A stretch of 64,000 nt of DNA from NCBI GenBank assembly GCA_034520625.1, contig JAXHNI010000002.1, positions 248,001 to 312,000 of the forward strand, read 5' to 3'. The notes under the pieces were generated by a model that saw only the letters and a list, made by a program, of their open reading frames with translations, made no database searches and had not been told where the DNA came from. How positions within the stretch are numbered: the first letter of the stretch is position 1; each line of letters begins with the position of its first letter. Both the position numbers and the translations under genes were made by a program. This document shows positions 18,648-29,453 of the stretch, in pieces. Source of the stretch: JAANXG01 sp034520625. Lineage in GTDB: Bacteria; Pseudomonadota; Gammaproteobacteria; Arenicellales; JAANXG01.

Positions 18648-19223
18648 TCAATAGAAGCGTACCAGCTCACCCAGGGCGTCGCTGATCTCGGCCGGCGACA
18701 GGTGGTCGCCGAACGAGCCTCCGTCGTAGCTGCAGGTCAGGTCGGCCACCTGGGGCTGTTCCTCGGAATGCACAGCAATAATGGTGTCGTAAAGGAATAT
18801 GGTCGGCGTCGCGTCCGCCGCTTCGGCCAATTGCAACAGTACCGGGGTGGCGCCGTCACTGCTGGAGGCAACCCGTACCGGCTCCCGCGTTCCCGCGTCG
18901 GACACCCGCAGGCTGTGTCTGGTCTTGCCGATGGTAAACGTCCCGGGCATCACCGAATCCGCCAACGGCTGGCCGTCGCGTTTGCGGTCGAGCTTGAAGG
19001 CGCAGTGGGGCACGAACCGGTCCACGTCGCGGTAACGGACAGGCATGCCACCCTGGATGTACAGGCGCGTGGACCCGTGCGGGAAATCCAGCTGCTTCGT
19101 CACTTCCACGGTGGTGCCCGGCTCCGGCCGGAAAGCCGACGAGTTACCCGTGGTCGCACAACCCGTCGCGATTGCCACCGCCATCATCACCGCCGATGCG
19201 GACCTGAAACGCATACAGAACAT
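18648..19223 (-). CDS. Lipoprotein of unknown function (intact parent of two degraded copies)
   Basis: A 191-residue lipoprotein. ATG at 19223 has GGAG 8 nt upstream. The signal MRFRSASAVMMAVAIATGC ends in a lipobox cysteine. The mature part is strand-rich and ends in a distinctive tail, YDGGSFGDHLSPAEISDALG. I do not recognise the family. Degraded copies are at 29141-29453 and 55586-55735, both retaining the signal-peptide region, so the locus has been duplicated and decayed at least twice. Its neighbour on the right is the divergent TpsB gene, so a link with two-partner secretion is possible. Confidence 0.75.
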   Translation of the reverse strand: MFCMRFRSASAVMMAVAIATGCATTGNSSAFRPEPGTTVEVTKQLDFPHGSTRLYIQGGMPVRYRDVDRFVPHCAFKLDRKRDGQPLADSVMPGTFTIGKTRHSLRVSDAGTREPVRVASSSDGATPVLLQLAEAADATPTIFLYDTIIAVHSEEQPQVADLTCSYDGGSFGDHLSPAEISDALGELVRFY

Positions 19224-19528
19224 ATCAATATCTCCGGGCGCCATAATGCGCCAATGTATCAGTTCACTTCCCGGAATTGTACGCTGGAGCTTTTGCGCTT
19301 GCTTAGCTTGCTGACCGGACTGGCCCGGCGAAAGACTTTGCTTTGCACCTGTCCGGTGCATGGTGGAAAGCCGCCGGAGGTTCATTGCGTGTTGATCGAC
19401 GGTGCGCTTGTGGATCAAGTGTGATAGTTTGCGAAGTTCGGTGAGGGTCCGCTCGTTCAGGGTCCTGAAAGAATAAAAACAAGTTTATAGCTTTTCCCTG
19501 AAAACGAGCCCCTGAAGAGCCAGTCGAC

Positions 19529-21112
19529 GTGAGCTTTCCTCCGCGAATTCGAGACCCGTATCGTCCCCTGCTCATGGCGCTCGCCGCCGTCGCCTGGATG
19601 ACGACCCACATCACCGCGGCCGGGGCACAGGATATCGCCCTGCAGGTCGACGACTACGAAATCGAAGGCTTCAATCCGCTTTCCAATTCCCGGACCCGCT
19701 CGATACTCCGCCCCTTCACCGGAGAGCTGGCCGGCATCTCGACGATCCTTGAAGCCGCCACGACGCTGGAGCGGGCCATCCAGGATGAAGGCTACGCCCT
19801 GATCTCGGTCATTGTGCCGGAACAACCGGTGTCGGGGCGGGTTATCCGGCTGCAGACCCAGGGGTTCGTGATCGCCAACGTCGAGTCGACCGGCAACGAG
19901 CATTTCAGCGACCAGAACATCCTGCGCAGCGCGCCCTCCCTGGCTCGGGGCGCCCACCCCAACCTCGAACCCCTGCAACGATCGCTGTCGGTGGCCAACC
20001 TGCATCCCTTCAAGCGGGTAACTCTGAATTTTGTATCACGCGAGCGGGACAGCCGCGAGATCGACGTCAACCTGGCGGTGCAGGACCGCGAGCCCCGCCA
20101 GTTCTTCGCATGGCTCAACGACACCGGCACCGACGACACCGGCGAGTATCGCCTCGGGCTGGGCTACCAGCACGGCAACCTGTTCGACCGCGACCACGTC
20201 GGGACCTTCACGTTCACCACCTCCCCCGACCAGATCGAGGATGTCCGGCAGTTCGGGCTCAACTACCGGTTTCCCTTGTACCGGGCCGGGGGCTACGTCG
20301 ACCTGCTCGCCTTCGACTCGGACATCGATACCGGCCGGGTCGCCGAGGTCTTCGACGTCGCCGGTCGCGGCCGCACCTACCGGGCCGCCTACACCCAGCT
20401 CCTGCCCAAGCGCGGCGGCTACAGCCACAAGGCCTATGCGGCGGTGGCGGACAAGCTGTTTGACAACGACATCACTTTCCAGTCGAACGACCTCGTGGCG
20501 GACGTCCGCAGCCGCCCCCTGGAGCTGGGCTACGAGTTCAAATGGCAGCGCGAACGCGTGACGCTGGTCAACGATTTCTCCTGGCGGCGCAATCTGCCCG
20601 GCGGTGAGTTCAACGACGAGGACGACTACGACGCCTCGCGCGCCGGAGCCGACCGGGACTGGCAGGCATTCGCGTACAACGGCTCGGTGCAGGTAACCGC
20701 CGGGGCGTGGCGGGTCGTGGGCGGCGTGCGGGCGCAGCTCGCCGACGAGCCCCTGATCGCCGGCGAGCAGTTTGGCATCGGCGGCCAGAATTCTGTACGC
20801 GGCTTCGAGGAGCGCGAGCTGACCGGCGACAAGGGCTACTCCGTGTCCCTGGAAGTGTGGGCACCCCAGTACCGCAGCTTCAGCTTCCTCGGCTTCGTCG
20901 ACCATGGCCGGATCGAGCGGGAGGACCCGTTGCCCGGCGAGCTGGACAGCGCCGGTATCGCCAGCGCCGGGGTGGGGATGCGCTGGCGGTCCCCGCAGCG
21001 CCACTGGAGCGTTCGGGTGGACGCGGCACACGTTATCGATGGCTCCGGGCCCGCCGGCGCAACGCAGGATGGGGACAGCCGCCTGCATTTCACCCTGGTC
21101 TACCGGAGATAA
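19529..21112 (+). CDS. Two-partner secretion outer-membrane transporter (TpsB; ShlB/FhaC/HecB family)
   Basis: Omp85-superfamily pore of 527 residues that exports the TpsA protein encoded two genes downstream. An N-terminal signal (VAWMTTHITAAGAQD) precedes two POTRA domains (residues about 35-190; IANVESTGNEHFSDQNILR marks the second). A 16-strand barrel follows with the conserved NSVRGFEERELTGDKGY loop (VRGF motif) near residue 415 and a C-terminal aromatic strand LHFTLVYRR. GTG at 19529 is the start in a suitable context after GAAGAGCC. The FecR gene follows after 3 bp, so the cluster is one operon. Confidence 0.93.
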   Translation: MSFPPRIRDPYRPLLMALAAVAWMTTHITAAGAQDIALQVDDYEIEGFNPLSNSRTRSILRPFTGELAGISTILEAATTLERAIQDEGYALISVIVPEQPVSGRVIRLQTQGFVIANVESTGNEHFSDQNILRSAPSLARGAHPNLEPLQRSLSVANLHPFKRVTLNFVSRERDSREIDVNLAVQDREPRQFFAWLNDTGTDDTGEYRLGLGYQHGNLFDRDHVGTFTFTTSPDQIEDVRQFGLNYRFPLYRAGGYVDLLAFDSDIDTGRVAEVFDVAGRGRTYRAAYTQLLPKRGGYSHKAYAAVADKLFDNDITFQSNDLVADVRSRPLELGYEFKWQRERVTLVNDFSWRRNLPGGEFNDEDDYDASRAGADRDWQAFAYNGSVQVTAGAWRVVGGVRAQLADEPLIAGEQFGIGGQNSVRGFEERELTGDKGYSVSLEVWAPQYRSFSFLGFVDHGRIEREDPLPGELDSAGIASAGVGMRWRSPQRHWSVRVDAAHVIDGSGPAGATQDGDSRLHFTLVYRR

Positions 21113-21115
21113 CCC

Positions 21116-21862
21116 ATGCCGGCGCGCCGATACGCCCTGTCCGTCCTGTGCCTCGCCGCCCTGCTCGGCAACACCGCCGCCGCATCGGGGCCGGTGGGCA
21201 CCGCCCTCACAGTCAAGGGCGTGGTTACCCTGCAACCCCAGGCCGGCGACGCCGTTTTCCTGGCCAAGGACTCGAAGGTCCACGAGGGCGACACCATCGT
21301 CAGTGCCGAGAAAAGCTTCGCGGTCATCGCGTTTATCGACGACTCCAGGGTGGTGATCCGCCAGGAGACCGAGTTCGTCGTGGAGGGCTTTCGTTTCGAC
21401 GAGGCCGAGCAGAGCTCCGCCTTCCGGCTGCTGAAGGGCGGCATCCGCGCGCTGACCGGCAAGATCGCCCGGGAAAATCCGGACAACTACAAGCTGGACA
21501 CCCCGGTCGCCTCGCTGGGCGTGCGCGGCACCAGCTACGACGCCCGCCTGTGCGACGAGACCTGCAGCGAGGAATCCGACACCGGCAGTGAATGGCAGGC
21601 CGCCCCGGCGCAAAGCGAATGCGCCATCCGCCTGGATATCGAGAAGTTTCCGGCGGGCGGCTACTTCACGGTGCGCGAGGGCGCCGTGGTCCTGCGCAAG
21701 GAAGGCCGGGAGGTGACGCTGCGTCCCGGCGACGTCGGCTTCGCCGACGATTCGCGCATCGGCTGCCTGCCGCAGGTACCCGCCTTCATGTTCGATGACC
21801 AGACGCCGCTGCCGGAGAGCGACGACTTCCGTAAATTTTCGCCATTGATGTGCACGCCCTGA
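21116..21862 (+). CDS. FecR-domain periplasmic protein
   Basis: A 248-residue exported protein with a signal peptide (VLCLAALLGNTAAAS) and one FecR domain. FecR core features are VHEGDTIVSAEKSFAVIAFIDD, VIRQETEFVVEGF, FRLLKGGIRALTG and TPVASLGVRGTSY. An insertion containing paired cysteines (CDETC, then C) follows the domain, and another cysteine-containing segment ends the protein. FecR genes are often found between TpsB and TpsA genes; the protein may act on secretion or on the surface product. Its end overlaps possible upstream starts of TpsA. Confidence 0.88.
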   Translation: MPARRYALSVLCLAALLGNTAAASGPVGTALTVKGVVTLQPQAGDAVFLAKDSKVHEGDTIVSAEKSFAVIAFIDDSRVVIRQETEFVVEGFRFDEAEQSSAFRLLKGGIRALTGKIARENPDNYKLDTPVASLGVRGTSYDARLCDETCSEESDTGSEWQAAPAQSECAIRLDIEKFPAGGYFTVREGAVVLRKEGREVTLRPGDVGFADDSRIGCLPQVPAFMFDDQTPLPESDDFRKFSPLMCTP

Positions 21863-21879
21863 CGCCCGCCGAGACGCCG

Positions 21880-24800
21880 ATGACACCAAGACCTGTCGAA
21901 CTCGCATGCGGCCTGGCCCGAAAGGGCCTGGGGTCCGCACTGCTCTTTCTGATCGCCTCCACCCCATTGCTGGCGAACCCGCAAAACGGCACAGTGGTGG
22001 CCGGCAGCGCGTCGATCTCCAGCCCCGCGGCCGGGGTGCTGGAGATCATCAACGACCCCGGCACCATCATCAACTGGAACGAGTTTTCCATCGGCGTCGA
22101 CGAGGTCACCCGCTTTATCCAGCAGGGCGCCTCGTCGTCGGTGCTCAACCGCGTCACCGGCGGCAACCCCTCCCAGATACTGGGCCGGCTGCTGTCCAAC
22201 GGCCAGGTCTGGCTGGTCAACACCAACGGCATCGCCTTCGGCAAAGACGCGGTAGTCGATACGGCAGGCTTCGTCGCCTCGACCCTCGGCATCAGCGACG
22301 ACGACTACCTGGCGGGGCGCTTCGAGCTCGGCGACGGCGGCCGAACGGGCTTCATCACCAACGCCGGCGCCATTATCGCCAATGACCGGGGCAACGTGTT
22401 TCTGATCGCGCCCCGGATCACCAACGAGGGCGTGGTGCGCGCGGACAACGGCAGCGTGGTGCTGGCGGCCGGCCGCAAGGCCGTGCTCACGAGTCTGGAG
22501 TACGATCACATCCGCTTCGAGGTGCAGTCGCCCGAGGACACCGCCGTCAACCTGGGCACCCTGCGCTCACTGGGCGGGGCGGTGGCGGCCTACGCCGGCC
22601 GGATCGACCAGCGCGGCGTCATCCAGGCCAACCGGGTCGCGCGGGGGGACGACGGTTCCATTCACCTCGTGGCGGGCGAGAACCGCGTAAGCGGTACCCT
22701 GTCGGTCGCGGGCAGCCAGGGCCAGGCCGGCGGCAGGGTTCGCATTCTTGGCGACGACATCGTCCTGGCGGGCGCCGCAATCGATGCCGGCGGCGACACC
22801 GGGGGCGGCGACGTCCTGGTGGGCGGCGACTACCAGGGCGGCGGCACGCTGCCCACCGCCGTGAACACCACGGTGGACGCGTCCACCACCATCGACGCCG
22901 GCGCCCGTGGGCGCGGCGACGGCGGCCGGATAATCGTCTGGTCGGACGACCACACCGACTCGTTCGGACGCTTGTCAGCCCGGGGCGGCCCCCAGGGCGG
23001 CGACGGCGGGCTGGTGGAAACCTCCGGAAAAGGCAGCCTCGAGTTCGGGGCGCCGGCGGACGTCGCCGCGCCGGCAGGCAAACCCGGCACCTGGTTGATC
23101 GACCCCTCAGACATCGATATCGACGCGTCCCACGCGGGCTCCATCGAAACCGCCCTGAACGAAGGGAGCAGCGTCTCGGTCAAGACCTCGGACGATGGCG
23201 ACGGCAAGGGCGATATCTCGGTGAACAGCCCGATCCACAAGACCGAAGGCGGCGACGCTTCGCTGACCCTGGATGCCCACAACGAGATCCACGTCAACGC
23301 CGACATCAAGTCCAGCAGCGACAAGCTGGATGTCAACCTGAAAGCAGGCCGCGGCATCAACATGAACGCGTCCATCGATACCAACGGCGGCCGGTTGTCT
23401 TCCGCCGTTGCAACGCCGCATGCACCCGATGCGGAAGAGGACGGGATCGCGGTCACTGAAGACGCACCGGAAACGACCGCCGAAACGGAAGAGGAAACGC
23501 TCCCGCCACCCGATTCGAAGATGGAAACCGATGAGTCGGAGACCGTGGACACCGGCGAAGTCGTCGCGGATCTGTCGCCACCGGCCGAGCCCGTGACGTC
23601 CGCCGAAGACGGTGACACGAGCGCGTCCGCCGATCCCCTCGCGCCGACAGAGACGGCCGTCACCGAACCGGTATCCATCGTGGACGAAGAGCCCGACACG
23701 GCGCCGATAGAAGCGTCGCCCGACGCGGCGCCGGTCGAAGTGGCCGTGTTCGACGACGACGCCCGGCCCCTGATCACCATCAGCGGGGATATCGTCACCC
23801 GCGGCGGAGGGATCGATATCGACAGCGGCGACGCCGGCCGCACCACCGTCAGCGGCTCCCTGGACGCGTCGAACCTCGACGACGGGCAAACCGGCGGCGA
23901 CATCCGGGTCCTGGGCGACGAAGTGCTGCTGACGGACGAGGCCCGGCTCGACGCCTCGGGGGACGCCGGCGGCGGCGACGTGCTGGTGGGCGGCGACTAC
24001 CAGGGCGGCAACGATGCGGTGCGCAACGCCCGCCATAGCCGGGTGGGCGCCGACGCGTCCATCAGCGCGGACGCGACCGGCCATGGCGACGGCGGCAGGG
24101 TCGTCGTATGGGCGGACGAGACCACGGTGTTCCAGGGGGCGATCAGTGCCACCGGCGGCCGTGACGGCGGCGACGGGGGCTTCGCCGAGGTCTCCGGCAA
24201 GCAGCGCCTCGGTTTCCACGGCACGGTGGACGTATCCGCGCCCCGGGGCGAGTGGGGCACGCTGCTGCTGGACCCCACCAACGTCGTCATCGGCGCCGTC
24301 GGCGCGGACGACGGGGAGCTCTTGGACAATCAGATTCTCGAGGGCGACGGCGGCGCTCTGTTCAACATCAGCCCCGCCGCCCTGTCGGCATCGCTGGTGG
24401 CGGACACACTTATCGAAGCCGCCAACGACATCACCCTGAGCGCCGGCTCCCCGGTAAGCTGGGCGACGGGCGGCCGGCTGACCCTGGACGCCGGCAACGA
24501 CATCCAGCTCAATGACGACCTGGACGGCGGCGCCGCCGGCGACATTACGCTCATTGCCGGCAACGACATCGGCACCACCGGCGCCACCATCTCGGGCGAC
24601 GACCTGGTCCTGAACGCCGGCAACGTCGTGACCGTCAACACGGCGGTGAACACCGTCTCCGGTTTCGCCACCAACGGCGCGTTCGACGTCTCCAACAGCG
24701 GCGCGCTGGGCCTGGGCGCCGTCAGCGGCGGCGGCGACATTTCGGTTGTTGCCACCGGCCCGCTCACGGTCAACGGCACCGTGACGGCGACCGGCGCCAA

Positions 24801-26600
24801 CAGCATCCTGCTCGCCGCCCAGGGCGGCACCGCCGCGGACGACCTGGTCATCAACGCCCGCGTTTCGGCCGACACCGGCGACATCGACCTGTACGCCGGG
24901 GACAGCATCCTTCAACAGACACCCGGCAGCGCGAACCAGGGCATCGACACGACGAGCGGCAACATTAACATTTTGGCGGGCACGAACTATAACGGCGGTG
25001 TGCCTTCGGCCGGCACGGCGACGGGGACTTTCGAGCAGGGCACCGCCGATCTAGTCACGATCTTTTCTCCCGGCGGCGACGTCGACATTTCCGCACCCGG
25101 CAACGTCGTGGTGAACCGGGTGATTAACGATTTCGGATTCGGCACATCGCAGTCCAGTATCACGTCCGACAACGGCAGCATCACCGAGCAGGGAGTATTC
25201 ACCCAGATTTTCGGACCGGACTTCACGCTCTCGGCCGCCACGGGCATCGACCTGACTAACACCCCGGGCAACGGTAACACGAACATCGGCACGCTGGACG
25301 CCAGCAACAGCACCAGCGGCGATATCCTCATCGCCGAGACCGGCAGTCTGGTAGTCACCGGTCTCAGTAACAGCGCCGCCGGCGGCGCCGTTTCGGTCTC
25401 AACGGGCAGCTTTCTCGACATGAATACCGCCGCGAGCAGCAATAACGGAGATATCACGCTCAGCACGAACACCGGAGATATGACTTTTACGCTGGGAGTA
25501 GACGCCGGCGGCAGTGATATCCAGCTGTCGGCGGGCGGAAGCATCCTGAGCGACAACCTGGTCAACCCGGGCATAGCGCTCGCCGCAGCCAACCTGTCCC
25601 TGTCGGCGCCCGGGGAGATATCGGTCCGCACCGACGCGAACACCGTCGCGGCCGAGTCCACCACGGGCGGCAACATTACCATCGTCGACAACACCGGCCT
25701 CGCCACCGGGACGGTGGACGGCATCACGGGTATCAGCACCGCGGACGGGTCAGTCAGCCTCACCGCCGACGGCGGCGTCAACATCGGCCAGGCCGTCGAC
25801 GCCGGCGGCAACGGCAACGTCAGCCTCGCCAGCAACAACGCCGGGATCGTCGTGTCAGCGGACGTGCGCAGCAGCAACGTCGGCACCGGCGACGGCAACG
25901 GCAGTATCGATCTGCAGGCCCCGAACGGCGCCGTCACCTCGGGCGGCGGACGGATCGAATCGGCGGGCGGCGCGCTCACGGCACTGGCGGCCGGCAACAT
26001 CTTCCTGGATACGCAGGTGGCGAGCATCGACGCCCGATCCACGGTTTCGGGCGACATCGTGATCACCGAGGCCGACGGCGTCACCCTCGACCCCCTGGTG
26101 ACCACCGCCAGCGATATCACCGTGACCTCCGGGAACACCATGAACGCCACCAGCATCACCGCCGGGGGCTCGGGATCGGTGTTCCTCACCGCCAACAACG
26201 GCGATCTCAATGTGGGCCTCATCACCGCCCCCGGTGACGTGTTCCTCACTACCCTGAACGGCGACGTCCAGGACCTGCAGGACGACCTCGTTCAGGACAT
26301 CGACCAGGGCGGCGACCTGATCATCAACGCCTCGGGCGTCGTGGGAGGCACTTCCCCGGGCGGCAGCGCCATCGACCCCTTCTCGGCGCCCTCGAATCCG
26401 ATTTCGCGGCGCCGGGCGCCGGCTCAGCGCCCGCGCCGGCACCGCTGCTACCGGCCACGCCGGCCACACCGGAGTTCCCCATCGACGACATCATCAGCCA
26501 GATCGTCAGCCTGCAGACCTACGTCGATGTCCTTGGAAGTGACTGGCCGGAAACCGACGACTCCATCAGCTTCGTGGAAGAACGAACCCAGTGCTATTGA
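21880..26600 (+). CDS. TpsA exoprotein, filamentous-haemagglutinin N-terminal domain; apparent frameshift near 26390
   Basis: Large secreted beta-helix protein, about 1570 residues. After a signal peptide ending SALLFLIASTPLLANPQ comes the TPS secretion domain, with GTIINWNEFSIGVDE and LVNTNGIAFGKDAVVDTAG. A module of about 125 residues (GGDVLVGGDYQGG ... DGGRIIVWSDD ... GTWLIDPSDI) occurs twice, near 22740-23120 and 23905-24290. The copies are separated by an acidic Pro/Glu/Thr-rich linker at 23440-23760. The continuous frame runs on to 26709 as an arginine-rich tail, but shifting by one base near 26388-26392 gives a sensible C-terminus ending SDWPETDDSISFVEERTQCY with stop at 26598-26600. 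That end is adopted here. GTG 21850 is an alternative start. Confidence 0.85.
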
Positions 26601-26621
26601 TGCGGCTGGGGATTTCCCGGA

Positions 26622-28798
26622 TCACTTTTCGTCGAGCACGATCCGCACCCCCGACTCGCCGGCCCTGAGCCGGTCGCGGTGCAGGCGAAGCACCGGGTCA
26701 TCGGGGTAGTCGTCGGCCAGCCGTTCCAGACCCGGCAGGCAGTCCGTACCACCCGCTTCCAGGGAAGGATAGATCTCAAGATATTGCTGCACGCCCTCGC
26801 TCCGGAACCGCTCGCCGGTCAGGGGCTCGAACACATCGACCCCCTGGGTCTTGCCCTTCAATAGCAGGGTAGCCACGGGCCGGAAGTGCAGGTTCGGGCA
26901 TCGCTCCGCGGTGGCGCCCGAGACACAGATGCGCGTGCCTAAGTACTTGTTCACCGACTCGAGACGCGCCGCCGTATTCACGGCGTCGCCGATCACGGTG
27001 TAATCGAAGCGATTCTCGCCGCCGAAGTTGCCCACCACCGCGTCACCGGTGTTGATCCCTATCCGGGTGATGCCCATCGCCATGCCCGCCTCGTTCTTGC
27101 GGCGCATGAACGCCATGCAGAATTCGTCCAGGGCCAGGGCCGTGCGCACCGCGCGCTCGGGATGATCCTCGATCTCCAGCGGCGCGTTATAGATGGCAAC
27201 CACCGCGTCGCCGATCATCTTGTCGATGGTGCCGCCGCTGTCCATGATGATCTGGCAGGCCTGGTCGAGGTATTCGTTGAGCACGTCCACCAGCAGCGTT
27301 GCCTCGGTGGTCTCGGTAAAAGAAGTAAAGCCCTCGATGTCCGTGAACAGGAAGGTCATGTTCCGGTTCTCCCCCTCCAGCTTCAGCGAGGCGGGGTTCT
27401 CGATGAGCTGGTTCACCAGAGCCGGTGCCAGGTAGGAGCTGAAGGACTTGCTTACCTCCTTGATATGGCGCTCGCCCTTGAACAGGTTGTAAATGGCGTT
27501 CAGCACGTAGACGCTTCCGATGTCGCCATGGTGGTGGCCACCGGGATGATGAGGTCCTGATGGCGCCACAGGAGGAAATTGACGATCAACACCGCCGCCA
27601 GCACCGACGCCGCCAGCAGGGCCGAGACCACCGGAGACAGGAACGGCAGCACCAGGGCGAGGACCAGCCCGATGCCTGCGACGCTGGCCAGCTCAATGGC
27701 CCAGGAGTACGGCGACGCGGATTTGAGCTTCTGGTCGATGATGCCCGCCACCACGTTGGCGTGAGCCTCGACGCCGGGATACACGGCATCCACCGGCGTC
27801 GCTCTCAGGTCCGCCAGGCCCAGCGCCGAGCTGCCCAGCAGCGCGATCGCCCCGTCGAGCACATCCGGGTTTTCGACCCGGCCTTCGACGATCTCCGCCG
27901 CCGGGACATAGGGAAAGCTGCCCCGCTTGCCGCGGTAAGGAATCATCACCGCTGAGCGGGAATCCATGCGGAGCACCCGGTCGCCCAACTCCAGCGCCTC
28001 CAACAGGGGAATGCCCGGGGCGAGCTCCGCGAGCCCGAACACCGGTACCGGGATCTCGTCCAGGTAGATCCGCGCCACCGCCAAGGCCAACGACTCGTAC
28101 AAGGCCCCCTCGTACTCGTGCAGCAGCGGCACCCGCCGGGTCACACCGTCGGTGTCCACCAGTGGGTCGCTGAAGAACCCGGCGGCCGCGGCGCTTTGCT
28201 GGAGCACGGGCAGGTTGGCGTTGTAGCCCGACGCCTCTACAGCGAAAATCGTCTCGCTCATAAAGCCGTCGTTCTCGAACACCGGCTCGGGCAGCAGTCC
28301 CACGCTGTCGGACTTGTCCTTGTCGACATTGAAGTAGTATCCGAGCACCACGGGCCGGCCGCGCATGCTCTCGGCCAGCGCCCGGTCGCCGTCCAGCTCA
28401 CCGGCTATCTCCAGCAACAGGCGGCGGCTGGCCTCGTCGGTGACGCGCGCCGCAGCGGCCTCAATCCGGTCACGGCCGCCCCGGGAATCGCGCTCGGCAA
28501 AAACCATGTCAACACCGAAGACGGCAGCGCCGTATGTACCGAACAGGTTGTCAATCAGCCGTGCGAGCCGCTCGCGGGGCCAGGGCCATTGCCCGATCGC
28601 CCTCAGCGAGCTTTCGTCGATGTCGACGATGACGATGCGCCGATCCTGCCCGGACTCGATGCTCAGGCGCACCCGGGTGTCGTATGCCAGGCTCTCCAGC
28701 TCGTCGAGAAGCCGCAGCCTGAATGTATCTGAGACATGTGCTGCGAACACGACCACCACCGCGAGGCCGAGGAAACTCTGTATTATTCTTTTTTTCAA
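26622..28798 (-). pseudogene. CHASE2-domain membrane adenylate/guanylate cyclase, split by a frameshift
   Basis: Two overlapping reading frames form one protein of about 720 residues. The first (27500-28798) has a signal/anchor helix, a CHASE2 sensor (RLLDELESLAYDTRVR, IVIVDIDESSLRAIGQWPWPRE, GLADLRATPVDAVYPGVEAHAN) and three C-terminal membrane helices. The second (from about 27530 down to 26622) is a complete class III cyclase: TFLFTDIEGFTSF, GTIDKMIGDAVVAIYNAP, FDYTVIGDAVNTAARLES and LLKGKTQGVDVFEPL. The frame changes around 27510-27540. TPS/FecR/CHASE2-cyclase clusters are a recurring arrangement. Either a true pseudogene or a one-base sequence error; the catalytic residues are intact. 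Confidence 0.82.
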
Positions 28799-28856
28799 TC
28801 CGGTGAGGCGCCGGCTGGCTCGTGACAGATCAACGGGGTCAGACTCGATTGATTTA

Positions 28857-29048
28857 CGGTACGACTATACGGCCATTGGAGACGCGGTCAACCCGGCGGC
28901 CAGACAGTGCGATCCGGTGGCCGACGATCTGAATCTGATCAGCAAGCAGGCCTACAACAAAGTCGATCACGAGATCAATGACGAAGCCCTGGGAGCCCTA
29001 ACGCTCAATGGATTCCCGGTACAGACGATGACGTACAACGTTTCTTAG
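28857..29048 (+). pseudogene. C-terminal fragment of a class III adenylate cyclase
   Basis: About 63 residues on the plus strand read RYDYTAIGDAVNPAAR then LISKQAYNKVDHEI and ALTLNGFPVQTMTYNV before a stop. These are the last third of a class III cyclase domain, matching the FDYTVIGDAVNTAAR region of the neighbouring intact domain but on the opposite strand and clearly diverged. Everything N-terminal is missing. The sequence just before it, CAACGGGGTCAGACTCGATT, resembles motifs that often flank REP-associated elements. Confidence 0.65.
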
Positions 29049-29140
29049 TCCAAGGGCATCACAGGCTCAAGTCGGGCAGGCAACGTCCGGGGTCGGACCA
29101 TGCCAACCCACAGAATTTCAATGACATTTCCCGCCCCTGC

Positions 29141-29453
29141 TCAATAGAAACGCCCCCGCTCATCCAACGCGTCGCTGATCTCGGCCGGCGACAGGCGGTC
29201 GCCGAACGAGCCTCCGTCGTAGCCGCGGGTCAGGTCGACCACCTGGGGCTCATCCTCGGAGTGCAGAGCAATGACGGTGTCGTAGAGGAATATGGACGGT
29301 GTCGAGTCCGCCGCTTCGGCCAACTGCCATGGTACCGGGATGTGGTACCCCGCCCCGGCGGAATACCGACGGGCTACCCGTCGTCGCACAACCCGTCGCG
29401 ATTGCCACCGCCATCATCACCACCGATGCGGACCTGAAATGCATACAGATCAA
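29141..29453 (-). pseudogene. Degraded copy of the 18648-19223 lipoprotein gene
   Basis: Retains the start and signal peptide (MHFRSASVVMMAVAIATGC) and the distinctive end (QLAEAADSTPSIFLYDTV, YDGGSFGDRLSPAEISDALDE). The central part, well over 80 codons, is deleted and the two ends are in different frames. Its start codon lies immediately after the stop of the Crp/Fnr-like gene (29454). The 3' half is nearly identical to the intact copy. Confidence 0.8.

Noticed and set aside
20036..21967. A 643-codon minus-strand open frame
   Set aside because: Antisense to TpsB and FecR, which have clear domains; no motifs of its own.
23107..24915. Long minus-strand open frames opposite TpsA
   Set aside because: High-GC antisense artefacts of a repetitive Gly/Asp/Asn-rich gene.
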